From Chitinibacter sp. SCUT-21 (GTDB lineage: Bacteria > Pseudomonadota > Gammaproteobacteria > Burkholderiales > Chitinibacteraceae): a stretch of 64,000 nucleotides of DNA. Position numbers and translations under genes: made by a program. How positions within the stretch are numbered: the stretch's first letter is position 1; each line of letters starts with the position of its first letter. This document shows, one piece after another, positions 37,905 through 47,024 of the stretch. The stretch covers positions 2,418,001-2,482,000 of the forward strand of contig CP102611.1 of NCBI GenBank assembly GCA_041874755.1, in the 5' to 3' direction. The notes under the pieces are model-generated. The model worked only from the letters and a program-made list of their open reading frames with translations. It was not told the origin of the DNA and did no database searches.

Positions 37905-38720
37905 ATGAAGCGTTGGGTAATTGCGGTGCTGGCTCTGTGGCTCACTTTGCCTGTTAGGGCCGAGGACGAAGCGCAAATTCAAAAAGAGCGCTTGGCGCTA
38001 TTTTTTGGCCACGATGACCGCATCAATATTCCTGCGCCGTATGCTGCACCGTACAATGCGATTGGTCGGCTAGAAGTCAAATCGGGCGGCACGTGTACTG
38101 CAACCTTGATTGCACCTGATTTGGCGATCACTGCGGCGCATTGCTTTTTGATGACCCCGCGTAAAATTGATGCCGGTCGCTGGTTTATGGCTGGTTTTCA
38201 TGACGGTAAATATCAGGCGCGCTATCAAGTCACTGGCCAAGTATTTCATCCTAAATTTCGCCAAGGTCTGCGCTATGAGGGTGACGATGTCTATATCGAG
38301 CCCAGTGCTGCACCGTATGATATTGCGGTCATGAAGTTGAAATTGAAAGACGGCCAAGCACCAGAGCCGATGCCATTTTTTCAAGGCAGCCGCAAACAGC
38401 TAATGCAAACGATTTTGCGCGCCGAGCAGCAAATTAATCAGGGCGGGTTTGCCGAAGACCACGATACGATTTTGTCTGCGCATTTGGGCTGCACGCTAAC
38501 GCAGCTACGGCGCAATGGCACGATTTTCCATCGCTGCGATACCTTGTCGGGCGATTCGGGCTCGCCGATTTGGCTGGATTTGCCAACTGGGCCGACTTTA
38601 ATCGCGGTGCAAAGCTCTGCGCCTGATTGGTTTAATCGCAAGCTGGCCGACAATGTGGGCGTGACGGTGCTGCAATTGCCGCCTGCTGCGCGCAAATTGA
38701 TGAAAAATACAGGCCAGTAA
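37905..38720 (+). CDS. secreted trypsin-like serine protease, YdgD-like
   Basis: A 271-residue S1-family serine protease with a signal peptide (MKRWVIAVLALWLTLPVRA). The catalytic triad is H79 in ITAAHC, D139 in PYDIAVMKL and S218 in GDSGSP. Cysteines near each (64/80, 196/211) could form the usual disulfides. The active protein should be periplasmic or secreted. Length and context, next to an Asr-like gene and rstAB, recall E. coli YdgD, a putative S1 peptidase encoded beside asr. Processing of the repeat protein is a natural hypothesis but is not shown by sequence. Confidence 0.88.
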   Translation: MKRWVIAVLALWLTLPVRAEDEAQIQKERLALFFGHDDRINIPAPYAAPYNAIGRLEVKSGGTCTATLIAPDLAITAAHCFLMTPRKIDAGRWFMAGFHDGKYQARYQVTGQVFHPKFRQGLRYEGDDVYIEPSAAPYDIAVMKLKLKDGQAPEPMPFFQGSRKQLMQTILRAEQQINQGGFAEDHDTILSAHLGCTLTQLRRNGTIFHRCDTLSGDSGSPIWLDLPTGPTLIAVQSSAPDWFNRKLADNVGVTVLQLPPAARKLMKNTGQ

Positions 38721-38738
38721 GGCCGATTTTGCCGGCCT
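38720..38738 (+). terminator. weak hairpin after the protease gene
   Basis: AGGCCG pairs with CGGCCT around a seven-base loop directly after the stop. There is no T run, so termination here is uncertain. Confidence 0.35.
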
Positions 38739-38811
38739 AATCCATTTCATCGCCACGCAGTAAGCGATACAATGGACTGATTCGATTATAAAAATAGCAG
38801 TGGAAGTGAAT

Positions 38812-40068
38812 ATGGATATCCAAGCCTATATGTTAAACGTGGGCCGTCAGGCTCGCGCCGCTAGCCGTGCGATGGCCAAAGCCAGCACCGGTGCAAAAAA
38901 TACTGCGCTGAACGCGATTGCCGATGCAATCGTGCGCGACGCAGATAAACTGCTAGCGGCCAATGGTCGCGATATGGAGCAGGCGCGGGCGGATGGCTTG
39001 GAGCCGGCGATGCTCGATCGCTTGCAGCTCACCGAAAAAACCATCGCGACGATGGCGCAAGGTCTGCGCGAAATGGTGGCGCTGCCAGATCCAATCGGCA
39101 ATATGGGCGACTTCAAATATCGTCCAAGCGGCATTCAAGTCGGTAAAATGCGCGTTCCGCTCGGCGTGATCGGCATTATTTATGAAGCGCGTCCGAATGT
39201 GACTGCGGACGCGGCAGGTCTCTGTATTAAATCGGGTAACGCCACGATCTTACGCGGCGGCCGCGAAGCATTCCATTGCAATCAGGCGATTGCTGAATGT
39301 GTTAAAGAAGGTTTGGCGGCAGCAGGCTTGCCAGCCACTGCAGTGCAAATCATCGAAACACCCGATCGCGCGGCGGTGGGCGAGTTGATTACGATGAGCG
39401 AGTTTGTCGATGTCATCGTGCCACGCGGCGGCAAAGGCCTGATCGAGCGTATTTCGCGCGACGCGCGCGTGCCAGTAATCAAGCACTTGGACGGCATTTG
39501 CCACGTCTATATCGACGACGAAGCCGATCCAGCCAAAGCGATTCGTATTGCGGATAACGCCAAAACGCATCGTTACGGCACGTGCAATACGATGGAAACT
39601 TTGCTGGTCAACGAAAACGTAGCCGAGCTGATTTTGCCTGAGCTGGCGAAAGTTTACGCCGCCAAATCGGTTGAACTGCGCGGCTGCGAAAAAACGCGCG
39701 CGATCTTGCCAAATATCGTTGCGGCGACTGAGGAAGATTGGGCGACTGAATACTTGGCGCCGATCTTGGCGATTAAACTCGTCGCCGATGTGGATGAAGC
39801 GATTGCGCACATTAATCAATGGAGCAGCGCGCACACCGACGCGATCATTACCGAAAACTACACTAAAGCGCGTCAATTTCTGCGTGAAGTCGATTCAGCC
39901 TCGGTGATGGTTAACGCGTCAACGCGTTTTGCCGATGGTTTTGAATATGGTTTGGGCGCTGAAATCGGCATTTCTACCGACAAAATCCACGCGCGTGGTC
40001 CAGTAGGCTTGGAAGGGCTGACGAGCGAAAAGTGGATCGTCTTTGGCGACGGCGAGGTACGCGTTTAA
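38812..40068 (+). CDS. proA: gamma-glutamyl phosphate reductase
   Basis: ProA, which reduces gamma-glutamyl phosphate to glutamate semialdehyde with NADPH in proline synthesis. About 418 residues from the ATG at 38812, behind a GGAAG site; a GTG at 38800 is less likely. The aldehyde dehydrogenase fold is clear from [16 protein letters not shown] and [14 protein letters not shown] [13 protein letters not shown]. The catalytic cysteine is C258 in [31 protein letters not shown] near the end is the family signature. First gene of a tight proA-aroQ-nadD-rsfS group. Confidence 0.97.
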   Translation: MDIQAYMLNVGRQARAASRAMAKASTGAKNTALNAIADAIVRDADKLLAANGRDMEQARADGLEPAMLDRLQLTEKTIATMAQGLREMVALPDPIGNMGDFKYRPSGIQVGKMRVPLGVIGIIYEARPNVTADAAGLCIKSGNATILRGGREAFHCNQAIAECVKEGLAAAGLPATAVQIIETPDRAAVGELITMSEFVDVIVPRGGKGLIERISRDARVPVIKHLDGICHVYIDDEADPAKAIRIADNAKTHRYGTCNTMETLLVNENVAELILPELAKVYAAKSVELRGCEKTRAILPNIVAATEEDWATEYLAPILAIKLVADVDEAIAHINQWSSAHTDAIITENYTKARQFLREVDSASVMVNASTRFADGFEYGLGAEIGISTDKIHARGPVGLEGLTSEKWIVFGDGEVRV

Positions 40069-40343
40069 TGAGCGTGCCCGCCGATTTGCAGGCTTTGCGC
40101 GAGCAGATTGACTTGCTCGTTCAGCAACTCTTTGCCGTGCTGTCCGAGCGTTTCAAAGTCACCGCACAAGTGGGGCAATTGAAAAAGCAGCATCAATTGC
40201 CCGCGCAAGACACAAACCGCGAAGCACAGCAGTTGGAAAAAACCGCCGCGCGCGCGGCACAAACCGGCTTAGATCCAGACTTTGCGCAACGTTTGCAGCG
40301 CTTAATTTTGGATGAGGTCGTTGCGCAGCATCAACGCTGCTAG
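40068..40343 (+). CDS. chorismate mutase (AroQ class)
   Basis: A 91-residue all-helical chorismate mutase domain of the AroQ type, which converts chorismate to prephenate for Phe and Tyr synthesis. It has the LREQIDLLVQQLFAVLSERF first helix, in which the arginine and Asp/Glu contacts lie, then the VGQLKKQ segment and LILDEVVAQHQ. Its ATG shares the last base of the proA stop (TAATG), so the two are translationally coupled. No fused dehydratase or dehydrogenase domain is present. Proline-pathway linkage is presumably only transcriptional. Confidence 0.85.
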   Translation: MSVPADLQALREQIDLLVQQLFAVLSERFKVTAQVGQLKKQHQLPAQDTNREAQQLEKTAARAAQTGLDPDFAQRLQRLILDEVVAQHQRC

Positions 40344-40353
40344 GGCTGCGCCT

Positions 40354-40980
40354 ATGCAAAAAATCGGCGTATTTGGCGGTACGTTTGACCCGATTCATTA
40401 CGGTCACATCGAATTGGCGCGCTGCATGCGTGATACTTTGCAGCTCGATTGTGTGCGGCTGATACCCACCGGATTGCCGCCGCATCGCGCGCCATCGCGC
40501 ATTAGCCCGCAGCAGCGTTTTGACTGGGTGAAGGCGGCGATTGCCAATGAAAAAGGTCTAGTCGCCGACAATAGAGAAGTGGTTCGTGATGGGTATTGCT
40601 ATACGATCGATACCCTGATTGAGTTGCAGCAAGATACCCTTGCTGCTTTGCTGGTGTGGTTGATCGGTGCTGATTCATGGTTGAGCTTGAACCGCTGGCA
40701 CCGTTGGCGCGAATTGCTTGATATCGGCCACTTGCTGATCGCCGCGCGGCCAGACTATGCTTTAGAAGGCTTAAGCGCTGATTTATCAGCAGAATTTCGC
40801 AATCGCAGTGTAATTGCCAACACCGAAACGCTGTCTCGGGGTAAAATCAGCCTATTATCAAGCCCATTGATGCCTGTTTCGTCGACGAAAGTGCGAGAAA
40901 TGCTCGCACGTGGGGAAGATGTTTCAGCACTCACCCCAGTGTTTGACCAAATTAAAGCCAGTGGGCTTTACCGTTTTTGA
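40354..40980 (+). CDS. nadD: nicotinate-nucleotide adenylyltransferase
   Basis: NadD, which adenylates nicotinate mononucleotide in NAD synthesis. It is 208 residues from the ATG at 40354. The nucleotidyltransferase loop GGTFDPIHYGH (8-18) is complete. IPTGLPPHRAPS, LVWLIGADSW and the C-terminal SSTKVREML motif match the family. It follows the chorismate mutase gene after 10 bases and is followed 10 bases later by rsfS, a pairing widely conserved in bacteria. Confidence 0.96.
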   Translation: MQKIGVFGGTFDPIHYGHIELARCMRDTLQLDCVRLIPTGLPPHRAPSRISPQQRFDWVKAAIANEKGLVADNREVVRDGYCYTIDTLIELQQDTLAALLVWLIGADSWLSLNRWHRWRELLDIGHLLIAARPDYALEGLSADLSAEFRNRSVIANTETLSRGKISLLSSPLMPVSSTKVREMLARGEDVSALTPVFDQIKASGLYRF

Positions 40981-40990
40981 AGGAAATACA

Positions 40991-41377
40991 ATGAATGAAA
41001 CTTTAAGCGCAATGCGCGATGTGGCTGTCAACGCTTTGGAAGACATCAAAGCCAAAGACATCCAAGTACTCGATACATCTAAACTGACTGATTTATTTGA
41101 ATGCATGATCGTCGCAACGGGCGACTCAAACCGTCAAGTACGCGCTCTGGCCAATAATGTTGCGGTTGATTTGAAAGCCAAAGGCTACGAGATCATGAGC
41201 ACCGAAGGTGAAGAAACCGGCGAGTGGGTCTTGGTTGATGCCGGTAGCTTGGTGGTGCATGTGATGTTGCCAGCTGTGCGTGATTACTACGATCTGGAAC
41301 AACTGTGGGGCGGTCAAAAGCCAACCTTCAACCCAATGGGCCGTGCCTGGTCCGCAGCTAGTTCGGTTGATGATTAA
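40991..41377 (+). CDS. rsfS: ribosome silencing factor
   Basis: RsfS (RsfA), a 128-residue protein that binds L14 and blocks subunit joining when nutrients are short. The family signature is visible in IQVLDTSKLTDLFECMIVATG, SNRQVRALANNV, EGEETGEWVLVDAGSLVVHV and YYDLEQLWG. The ATG at 40991 has AAGGAA upstream; the longer frame starting inside nadD is rejected. It lies directly after nadD. Confidence 0.96.
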   Translation: MNETLSAMRDVAVNALEDIKAKDIQVLDTSKLTDLFECMIVATGDSNRQVRALANNVAVDLKAKGYEIMSTEGEETGEWVLVDAGSLVVHVMLPAVRDYYDLEQLWGGQKPTFNPMGRAWSAASSVDD

Positions 41378-41401
41378 TCCAGCGCAGCAGCAATAAATAA
41401 C

Positions 41402-41440
41402 AATGGCGGTTTAGGTTTATTCCTATGCCGCCATTACTAT
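41402..41440 (+). terminator. hairpin after rsfS
   Basis: AATGGCGG (41402-41409) pairs with CCGCCATT (41428-41435). Inside the loop TAGG and CCTA add four pairs. T-rich sequence follows. It probably ends the proA-rsfS transcript. Confidence 0.7.
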
Positions 41441-41494
41441 TTTGCTTATTGCATATTTAGATCTATGGATATAGCCACACGATCTTTTTAATTG

Positions 41495-41516
41495 CGGAAT
41501 TTATCCGTAAATTCCG
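41495..41516 (+). promoter_or_regulatory. hairpin in the cysD leader
   Basis: CGGAATTTA and TAAATTCCG form a perfect 9-bp inverted repeat around TCCG, followed by TTTCTT, 34 bases before the cysD ATG. It could be an operator, an attenuator or a leader structure. No known regulator site is assigned. Confidence 0.45.
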
Positions 41517-41550
41517 TTTCTTATGATTTTTAAGTCTGAAAGTCCACGCC

Positions 41551-42477
41551 ATGAATACCTTGTCTGAAGCACGGCTGACGCACCTAAAGCAGCTTGAAGC
41601 CGAATCCATCCACATCATCCGTGAAGTGGCTGCCGAATTTGAAAACCCAGTAATGCTGTACTCAATTGGTAAAGATTCAGCCGTGATGCTGCATCTGGCC
41701 AAAAAAGCCTTTGCTCCGGGCAAGCCACCGTTCCCGCTGATGCACGTGGATACAACTTGGAAATTCCAAGATATGTACAAACTGCGCGAAAAGCAGAAAG
41801 CCGAGGGTTGGAATCTGATCACGCACGTTAATCAAGAAGGTGTTGATGCGGGTATTAACCCGTTTACCGCGGGTTCTGCCAAGCACACCGACGTGATGAA
41901 AACACAAGGCTTGAAACAAGCTTTGAACAAATACGGTTTTGACGCCGCTTTCGGTGGCGCGCGCCGCGACGAAGAAAAATCGCGTGCCAAAGAGCGCGTG
42001 TATTCATTCCGCGATAAGAACCACCGTTGGGACCCAAAAAACCAGCGTCCAGAATTGTGGAACATCTACAACTCGAAAGTCGACAAAGGCGAATCGATCC
42101 GCGTGTTCCCGATTTCGAACTGGACCGAACTCGATATCTGGCAGTACATCTACCTCGAAAACATCGAAATCGTGCCGCTGTATTACTCGGCTGAGCGCGA
42201 AGTGGTGGATTACAACGGTACCTTGGTGATGATCGACGACGATCGCATCTTGCAATACCTAACACCTGAGCAAAAAGCGTCGATCCAGAAAAAATGGGTG
42301 CGTTTCCGTACGCTGGGCTGTTACCCATTAACGGGCGCGGTAGAGTCGAAAGCGCAAAGCTTGCCTGAAATTATTCAGGAAATGCTGCTGGCGACGACTT
42401 CCGAGCGCCAAGGCCGCGCGATTGACCATGATAGCGCTGGGTCGATGGAGAAGAAAAAAATGGAAGGCTACTTCTAA
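41551..42477 (+). CDS. cysD: sulfate adenylyltransferase subunit 2
   Basis: CysD, the ATP-pyrophosphatase subunit that with CysN makes adenosine 5'-phosphosulfate from sulfate and ATP, the entry step of assimilatory sulfate reduction. It is 308 residues, normal length. The PP-loop is SIGKDS (38-43), with [33 protein letters not shown] and the C-terminal [13 protein letters not shown] typical of the family. It is followed by a 272-base gap before cysN, unusual because these two genes normally abut or overlap. Confidence 0.97.
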   Translation: MNTLSEARLTHLKQLEAESIHIIREVAAEFENPVMLYSIGKDSAVMLHLAKKAFAPGKPPFPLMHVDTTWKFQDMYKLREKQKAEGWNLITHVNQEGVDAGINPFTAGSAKHTDVMKTQGLKQALNKYGFDAAFGGARRDEEKSRAKERVYSFRDKNHRWDPKNQRPELWNIYNSKVDKGESIRVFPISNWTELDIWQYIYLENIEIVPLYYSAEREVVDYNGTLVMIDDDRILQYLTPEQKASIQKKWVRFRTLGCYPLTGAVESKAQSLPEIIQEMLLATTSERQGRAIDHDSAGSMEKKKMEGYF

Positions 42478-42749
42478 ACACGTCGATTCGCTGGCTGCGC
42501 GACTGCATGTCCGCGTTGTGCGCTCCTCGCAATCCGCATGGACTTGATGTCCATTTACGTTTGCTGCGGTGCTGACGCCTTGACCTGCAGCCGCTCGCGG
42601 CGCGACTGAACGTGTTGATGATGAAAGCCCGTACGGCCTTGAATGAAATAGTTGTGTGTAGGGTGGGTTAGGCCAAAGGCCGTAACCCACCATGATTACC
42701 ACGGTTTCGCGGCCGTTTCGTACGAATATATTGAGATTGGAAGAACACT
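42478..42749 (+). other. cysD-cysN spacer
   Basis: A 272-base gap within the sulfate activation operon. It carries the palindrome at 42662-42691 and G/C-rich sequence without a credible gene. No terminator with a T run is seen, so cysN may still be cotranscribed. Confidence 0.55.
42662..42691. repeat. GGTGGGTTA-type intergenic palindrome
   Basis: GGTGGGTTA and TAACCCACC are perfect inverted arms, and GGCC/GGCC form an inner stem around AAA. Palindromes of this GTAGGGTGGGTTA type are, to my knowledge, widespread intergenic repeats in beta and gamma proteobacteria. This one sits between cysD and cysN. Confidence 0.7.
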
Positions 42750-44195
42750 ATGTCACATCAATCCGACTTGATCGCCAGTGATATCCTGGCCTATTTGAAA
42801 CAGCATGAAAACAAAGACATGCTGCGCTTTATTACTTGCGGTAACGTCGATGACGGCAAATCTACGCTGATCGGCCGTTTGCTGCACGACTCAAAACTGA
42901 TTTTTGACGATCACCTCGCGGCGATTCAAAAAGACAGTAAAAAATTCAACACCACCGATCAAGAAATCGACTTGGCCTTGCTGGTGGATGGCTTGCAAGC
43001 CGAGCGCGAGCAGGGCATTACCATTGACGTGGCCTACCGCTACTTCAGCACTGAAAAACGCAAATTCATCATCGCCGACTGCCCAGGCCACGAGCAATAC
43101 ACGCGCAATATGGCCACCGGCGCGTCAACGTCTGATCTGGCGATTATCCTGATCGACGCGCGTTACGGCGTGCAAACGCAAACGCGTCGCCACAGCTTCA
43201 TCGTGTCGCTGCTAGGCATCAAGCACGTGATCGTGGCCGTGAACAAAATGGACTTGGTGGATTTCTCTGAAGCGCGTTACAACGAAATTCGCGCGCAGTA
43301 CTTGGAATTTGCCAAAGAGCTGAACATCGCCGACATCCGTTTCGTTCCGCTGTCTGCGCTGCGTGGCGACAACGTCGTCAACGAATCGGACAAAACGCCA
43401 TGGTACGAAGGCGAAACGTTGATGGGCTTGCTGGAAAGCGTGCAAATCAATAAAGACGCCAAGCTCGACGCATTCCGCCTGCCAGTGCAATACGTGAATC
43501 GCCCGAATCTGGACTTCCGTGGCTTCTGCGGCACGATTGCGGCGGGCCATGTATTGCCGGGCGACGAAATCGTTGCGCTGCCATCGGGTAAAAAATCGAA
43601 AGTCAAAGCGATTGTGACGTACGAAGGCGAGCAAACCGTCGCGTTCTCAGGCCAAGCAATTACGCTGACGCTGGAAGACGAAATCGATATTTCGCGTGGC
43701 GATATGATCGTTCGCGCGCAAGATGCGCAGCCGCACGTCGGTAGCGCGTTTGACGCGCACGTGGTGTGGATGAACGAAGCGCCGCTGGTGGTTGGTAAGG
43801 AGTATGTGGTTAAGCTCGGCGGCAAGCAATGCTTTGGGCGCATTACCTCGGTACAGTATCGTATCGACGTGAACAGCCTTGAGCACATCAACGCGAGCGA
43901 GCTCAAACTGAATGAAATCGCCTTGGCGCGTTTCGAGCTGACTGCACCAATCGCCTATGACAAATACAGCGATTGCCGTGGCACAGGTAGCCTGATTGTG
44001 ATCGATCGCCTAAGCAATGCCACTGTTGGTGCTGGCATGATCGTTGCGCCAGCGGAGGCGAGCGCAGCTTCACAAAGTATTGCTGATCTGGATGAATTGA
44101 GCCGTCTGCGTGCGTTTGAAGCGGATCTGAATGCTCTTGTGCGCAAGCACTTCCCGCATTGGGGCGCGAAGGATATTCGTGATTTATTGAAATAA
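42750..44195 (+). CDS. cysN: sulfate adenylyltransferase subunit 1 (GTPase)
   Basis: CysN, the elongation-factor-like GTPase that drives APS synthesis by CysD. It is 481 residues, without the fused APS kinase domain of NodQ/CysNC. G1 is GNVDDGKS (31-38), the switch region is [16 protein letters not shown]3 is DCPGHE (110-115) and G4 is NKMD (165-168). Two beta-barrel domains follow, with [23 protein letters not shown] at the end. It is followed by an intrinsic terminator. No other sulfur genes are in the window. Confidence 0.97.
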   Translation: MSHQSDLIASDILAYLKQHENKDMLRFITCGNVDDGKSTLIGRLLHDSKLIFDDHLAAIQKDSKKFNTTDQEIDLALLVDGLQAEREQGITIDVAYRYFSTEKRKFIIADCPGHEQYTRNMATGASTSDLAIILIDARYGVQTQTRRHSFIVSLLGIKHVIVAVNKMDLVDFSEARYNEIRAQYLEFAKELNIADIRFVPLSALRGDNVVNESDKTPWYEGETLMGLLESVQINKDAKLDAFRLPVQYVNRPNLDFRGFCGTIAAGHVLPGDEIVALPSGKKSKVKAIVTYEGEQTVAFSGQAITLTLEDEIDISRGDMIVRAQDAQPHVGSAFDAHVVWMNEAPLVVGKEYVVKLGGKQCFGRITSVQYRIDVNSLEHINASELKLNEIALARFELTAPIAYDKYSDCRGTGSLIVIDRLSNATVGAGMIVAPAEASAASQSIADLDELSRLRAFEADLNALVRKHFPHWGAKDIRDLLK

Positions 44196-44213
44196 TCATC
44201 GCAATGTGATGAG

Positions 44214-44241
44214 AAAACGGCAGCCAAGGCTGCCGTTTTTT
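44214..44241 (+). terminator. intrinsic terminator after cysN
   Basis: AAAACGGCAGCC pairs perfectly with GGCTGCCGTTTT around a two-base loop, followed by T. Confidence 0.9.
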
Positions 44242-44245
44242 ATGG

Positions 44246-44360
44246 CTAGCCCTCCTCGCAAAGCGAGGCTCCCCTCAAGGAGGGGACGGGAGGGGTGGGA
44301 ATAGATTATAAAGGCTGCAAATATGCCAGCCTGTTTGCTAGGCTCGGCTTTGCCGAGACT
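44246..44360 (-). repeat. dispersed three-hairpin repeat, copy 2 (inverted)
   Basis: Read on the minus strand it gives CTCGGCAAAGCCGAG, CCTAG, a variable middle, CTATTCCCACCCC, a CCCCTCC/GAGGGG hairpin and CCTCGC-TTT-GCGAGG. These are the modules of the copy at 35708-35810 in the same order, with differences in the loops. Confidence 0.75.
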
Positions 44361-44396
44361 TGAATAATTAGGTTCTTCCACTTTGTTCGCAGCCTG

Positions 44397-44422
44397 ACGG
44401 CAGCTTTGGCTGCCGTTTTTTT
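44397..44422 (+). terminator. second terminator with the same stem
   Basis: ACGGCAGC pairs with GCTGCCGT around TTTG and is followed by seven T. The stem repeats that of the cysN terminator about 180 bases upstream. Confidence 0.8.
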
Positions 44423-44555
44423 ATGCTCAACTCGATTTTGCTGACTTTTTTTGCAACGGCTGCAGTGTAATGGTGTAAACCGTCATCATTTTCACGGCAC
44501 AATACTGGGCTAAGCTTATTAAGTAGTGCGCCGTGGACGGCGCAGATAGGAATGT

Positions 44556-45602
44556 ATGGCGCAAAATGTGTCCCGTGTGGTGCTGCGATTAAGTCACGAG
44601 CCGATCAAGGTGTATGACTGGTTCGCCTTTGATGCCGAAGGCGAGCAAATAGCGCATCAACTCACTAGCAATCAGCACTGGCCTAGTGCTGCTCAGCTCG
44701 ATTTAGCGATTCCAGCGCAATGGCTGACCGCTCACCGCTTAGCTCTGCCCAAAGTCAATGAAAAACAGCGCCAGCAATTAATTACGCAAGCGCTTGAAGA
44801 TCGCGTACTGGGGCGTTTGGACGACTATCAATGGCAAGCTGGGCCGGTTGAGAATGGCCACTGCACGGTGTGGTTGCTGGAAATTAGCAAATTGGCACAG
44901 CTCAAAACATGGGCGAACGAACAAGGCTTGCACTTCACGCGCTGGATTACGGAATTTGCGCTGCTGGGTGAGCAAAACGATTGTATGTTGGCTGCCAGCA
45001 GCGGCCTGATGGCGCGATTGGGCGGCGAGTGTGTTTGGTTGGCCGACGAGAGCGAATTGCTGGCGCTGCGCGGCGAGCGAGTGCTGCAGGCTTTAAATTT
45101 TAATCAAGTTGTCGCACCCAGCAAAACAGCAGTCAGCTTTTATCATGGCAAAACTCCTGCGGTATCGCTCCACATGTCTTGGCAGGATTGGCGTTGGGCG
45201 GTATATCTACTGGGGGTATGCATTGCGCTGGTACTGTTGAGCATGATGCTGCAATGGCGTACTTTGGCGCAACGTGAAAGCGCTTTGCGCCAAGAAATCC
45301 GCCAAACTTTTGCCAGCCTGTATCCGGGTATGCCGATTGTGGACCCGATGTTGCAATGGCAAAGTCTGCAAAAAAAGGGCGAGGTACGTGGCGGTGATGC
45401 ACTTGATCTGCTGTATCGCAGCGCTGCGCAAATGGCTGGCGATTACAACGCGCACAGCATTAGCGTTAAAAATGGCAAAGTCAGCTTGATTGTTCCCGCG
45501 GCACAAGGCGCAGCTTTGCTGAGTCAATTGCAGGCGCAGGGCGCCCAAGTGCAAAGTACAAATCTGCCCGATGGGCGCTTGAATGTGGAGTTGCAACCAT
45601 GA
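44556..45602 (+). CDS. gspL: type II secretion system protein GspL
   Basis: GspL, the bitopic inner-membrane protein that recruits the GspE ATPase to the platform. It is 348 residues. The N-terminal cytoplasmic actin-like domain (about 1-205, with LDLAIPAQWLTAHRLALP) precedes one transmembrane helix about 216-234 (AVYLLGVCIALVLLSMML) and a small periplasmic ferredoxin-like domain at the C-terminus. AGGA lies four bases before the ATG. Its stop overlaps the gspM start by four bases, the usual coupling. Here gspLMN form the first block of the T2SS cluster instead of the last. Confidence 0.9.
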   Translation: MAQNVSRVVLRLSHEPIKVYDWFAFDAEGEQIAHQLTSNQHWPSAAQLDLAIPAQWLTAHRLALPKVNEKQRQQLITQALEDRVLGRLDDYQWQAGPVENGHCTVWLLEISKLAQLKTWANEQGLHFTRWITEFALLGEQNDCMLAASSGLMARLGGECVWLADESELLALRGERVLQALNFNQVVAPSKTAVSFYHGKTPAVSLHMSWQDWRWAVYLLGVCIALVLLSMMLQWRTLAQRESALRQEIRQTFASLYPGMPIVDPMLQWQSLQKKGEVRGGDALDLLYRSAAQMAGDYNAHSISVKNGKVSLIVPAAQGAALLSQLQAQGAQVQSTNLPDGRLNVELQP

Positions 45603-46087
45603 GCGACCCAATGATTAGCCACGGCATCATCAGCAAGGCACGCTTGTATTGGCAAGCGCGTAGCCCGCGCGAGCAACGCGCGCTGCAAATCTGGGCCGGC
45701 GCATTGTGTGCCGCCGCGCTGTATTTTGGCGTGTACGAGCATTTGCGAACGCAAATTGCTCGTTTAGAGCGCAGCGTGCCGTTGCTGGAAAGCCAGTTAA
45801 TGACGATGCGCGGTAGCCAGAACGAGATCTCCATTCTAAAGCCTAATGCCGCGCAGGCCGATTTACGCTCGGCAGCATTTGCTGCTTTGAGCGCCAAACA
45901 AATCAGCGCCGATGTGCGCTCGATCAGCGCCAAACAAGTCGAGCTGAGCGCCACGCTGCCCAATGTCAGCGAAGCCGTGAATCTGGCGCACAGTTTACGC
46001 AGCGAAATCAGCGCCCAAGCGCTTAGCGTACAAATCACCGCGACCGAGCAAGGCGCGTCTTTGGTCTTAGTGTTGGAGCGGCCATGA
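45599..46087 (+). CDS. gspM: type II secretion system protein GspM
   Basis: GspM, a 162-residue bitopic inner-membrane protein that pairs with GspL in the assembly platform. One transmembrane helix lies at about 28-46 (ALQIWAGALCAAALYFGV), preceded by the typical WQARSPREQRAL. A coiled region (about 47-80) and a small ferredoxin-like periplasmic domain follow. It overlaps both neighbours by four bases (ATGA), indicating translational coupling. Confidence 0.9.
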   Translation: MSDPMISHGIISKARLYWQARSPREQRALQIWAGALCAAALYFGVYEHLRTQIARLERSVPLLESQLMTMRGSQNEISILKPNAAQADLRSAAFAALSAKQISADVRSISAKQVELSATLPNVSEAVNLAHSLRSEISAQALSVQITATEQGASLVLVLERP

Positions 46088-46827
46088 GTCGGGGAAAGAA
46101 AATCAGCTTAGGCTGCGCATTGGCGCTGCTGTTCACCGCGATCTTATTGTTACGCATGCCGGTGGCGGCTATCCCCTTGCCCGCATCGATGTCGCTGGTA
46201 CAGGCCAGCGGCACCGTGTGGCAAGGGCGAGCAAGCGCACTGGGCTTGGAAGGCGTGGCGATACAGCAAAATCTAAGCTGGCAATTTGAGCCACAAGCTT
46301 TATTGCACGCACAGTTGGCTTGGCAATTACATGCACAAGCGGCCTCCGCGCAAAATCCAGTACCGAGTCAGGCTCGCGTGGTAATCGGCTGGCGTGGACT
46401 CGCAATGGAAAATGTCGATATCACGCTACCGTTGGAAGGCGTGCTACGCAGCATGCCGAAGATCGCTAGTTGGGGGCTTGGTGGCACAGCGCAAATACGT
46501 AGCGCTCATTTATCCAAGCAGGTGGGAGATAGCGCCGAGCTGATCCTCAACCCCCTCTTTAGCCAGCTAGTGCCAGCGCTCAGCCCTTTGGCCACCCTGC
46601 GCGCCAATCTGCAAATGAATGAAACTGGCGCAAATTGGAGCATCAACCCCGCAGGAGCTAGCGCCATCAGCGTGAATGGCCAAGGCACGCTGCTATGGCA
46701 AGGTGGGCGACTGATCAGCAAACAAGGCGAAATCAATTTGCAGCCAGATGACAAAGTCAAACAACAGCTCGCGCCGCTGCTGCTGCAAATTCCGGCTACG
46801 GCGAATGGGTATCAGATTAAGTTCTAA
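46084..46827 (+). CDS. gspN: type II secretion system protein GspN
   Basis: GspN, an accessory T2SS protein of 247 residues found in only some systems. It has a single N-terminal hydrophobic segment (about 7-24) and a periplasmic part rich in beta strands. The early ASGTVWQGRAS motif is typical of the family. Its exact job is unclear. It overlaps gspM by four bases and ends the gspLMN block; a lipoprotein gene follows about 200 bases later. Confidence 0.87.
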   Translation: MSRGKKISLGCALALLFTAILLLRMPVAAIPLPASMSLVQASGTVWQGRASALGLEGVAIQQNLSWQFEPQALLHAQLAWQLHAQAASAQNPVPSQARVVIGWRGLAMENVDITLPLEGVLRSMPKIASWGLGGTAQIRSAHLSKQVGDSAELILNPLFSQLVPALSPLATLRANLQMNETGANWSINPAGASAISVNGQGTLLWQGGRLISKQGEINLQPDDKVKQQLAPLLLQIPATANGYQIKF

Positions 46828-47024
46828 GTTTTGATTGGCTCATACAGGTTAACTGGTACGTTGGTCTTCCCGTGTCTGCGTATCAAGAAATATTGCTATA
46901 TTCTAATATTGACTTACATCATGTTTTCAAAATAAATACAAAATATCTGTGGTTTGCACCGTTGACATTCTTTTATTTGCTGACTTTTATTGTTAGCATA
47001 TTCCCTTTCAAGAGGGGGTGTAGA

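Larger units (their letters stand above)
44196..44555. other. cysN-gspL intergenic region
   Basis: About 360 bases holding, in order, the cysN terminator (44214-44241), the second copy of the three-hairpin repeat (44246-44360), and another terminator of nearly the same sequence (44397-44422). The last 130 bases lead into gspL and presumably carry its promoter. Confidence 0.65.

Noticed and set aside
37359..37982. A 207-residue open frame antisense to the Asr-like gene
   Set aside because: It only exists because the repeat array lacks stop codons in that frame. It is the mirror of a gene with signal peptide, ribosome site and terminator.
42478..42702. A minus-strand frame covering the cysD-cysN spacer
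   Set aside because: It runs into cysD antisense, has no ribosome site and no recognisable sequence.
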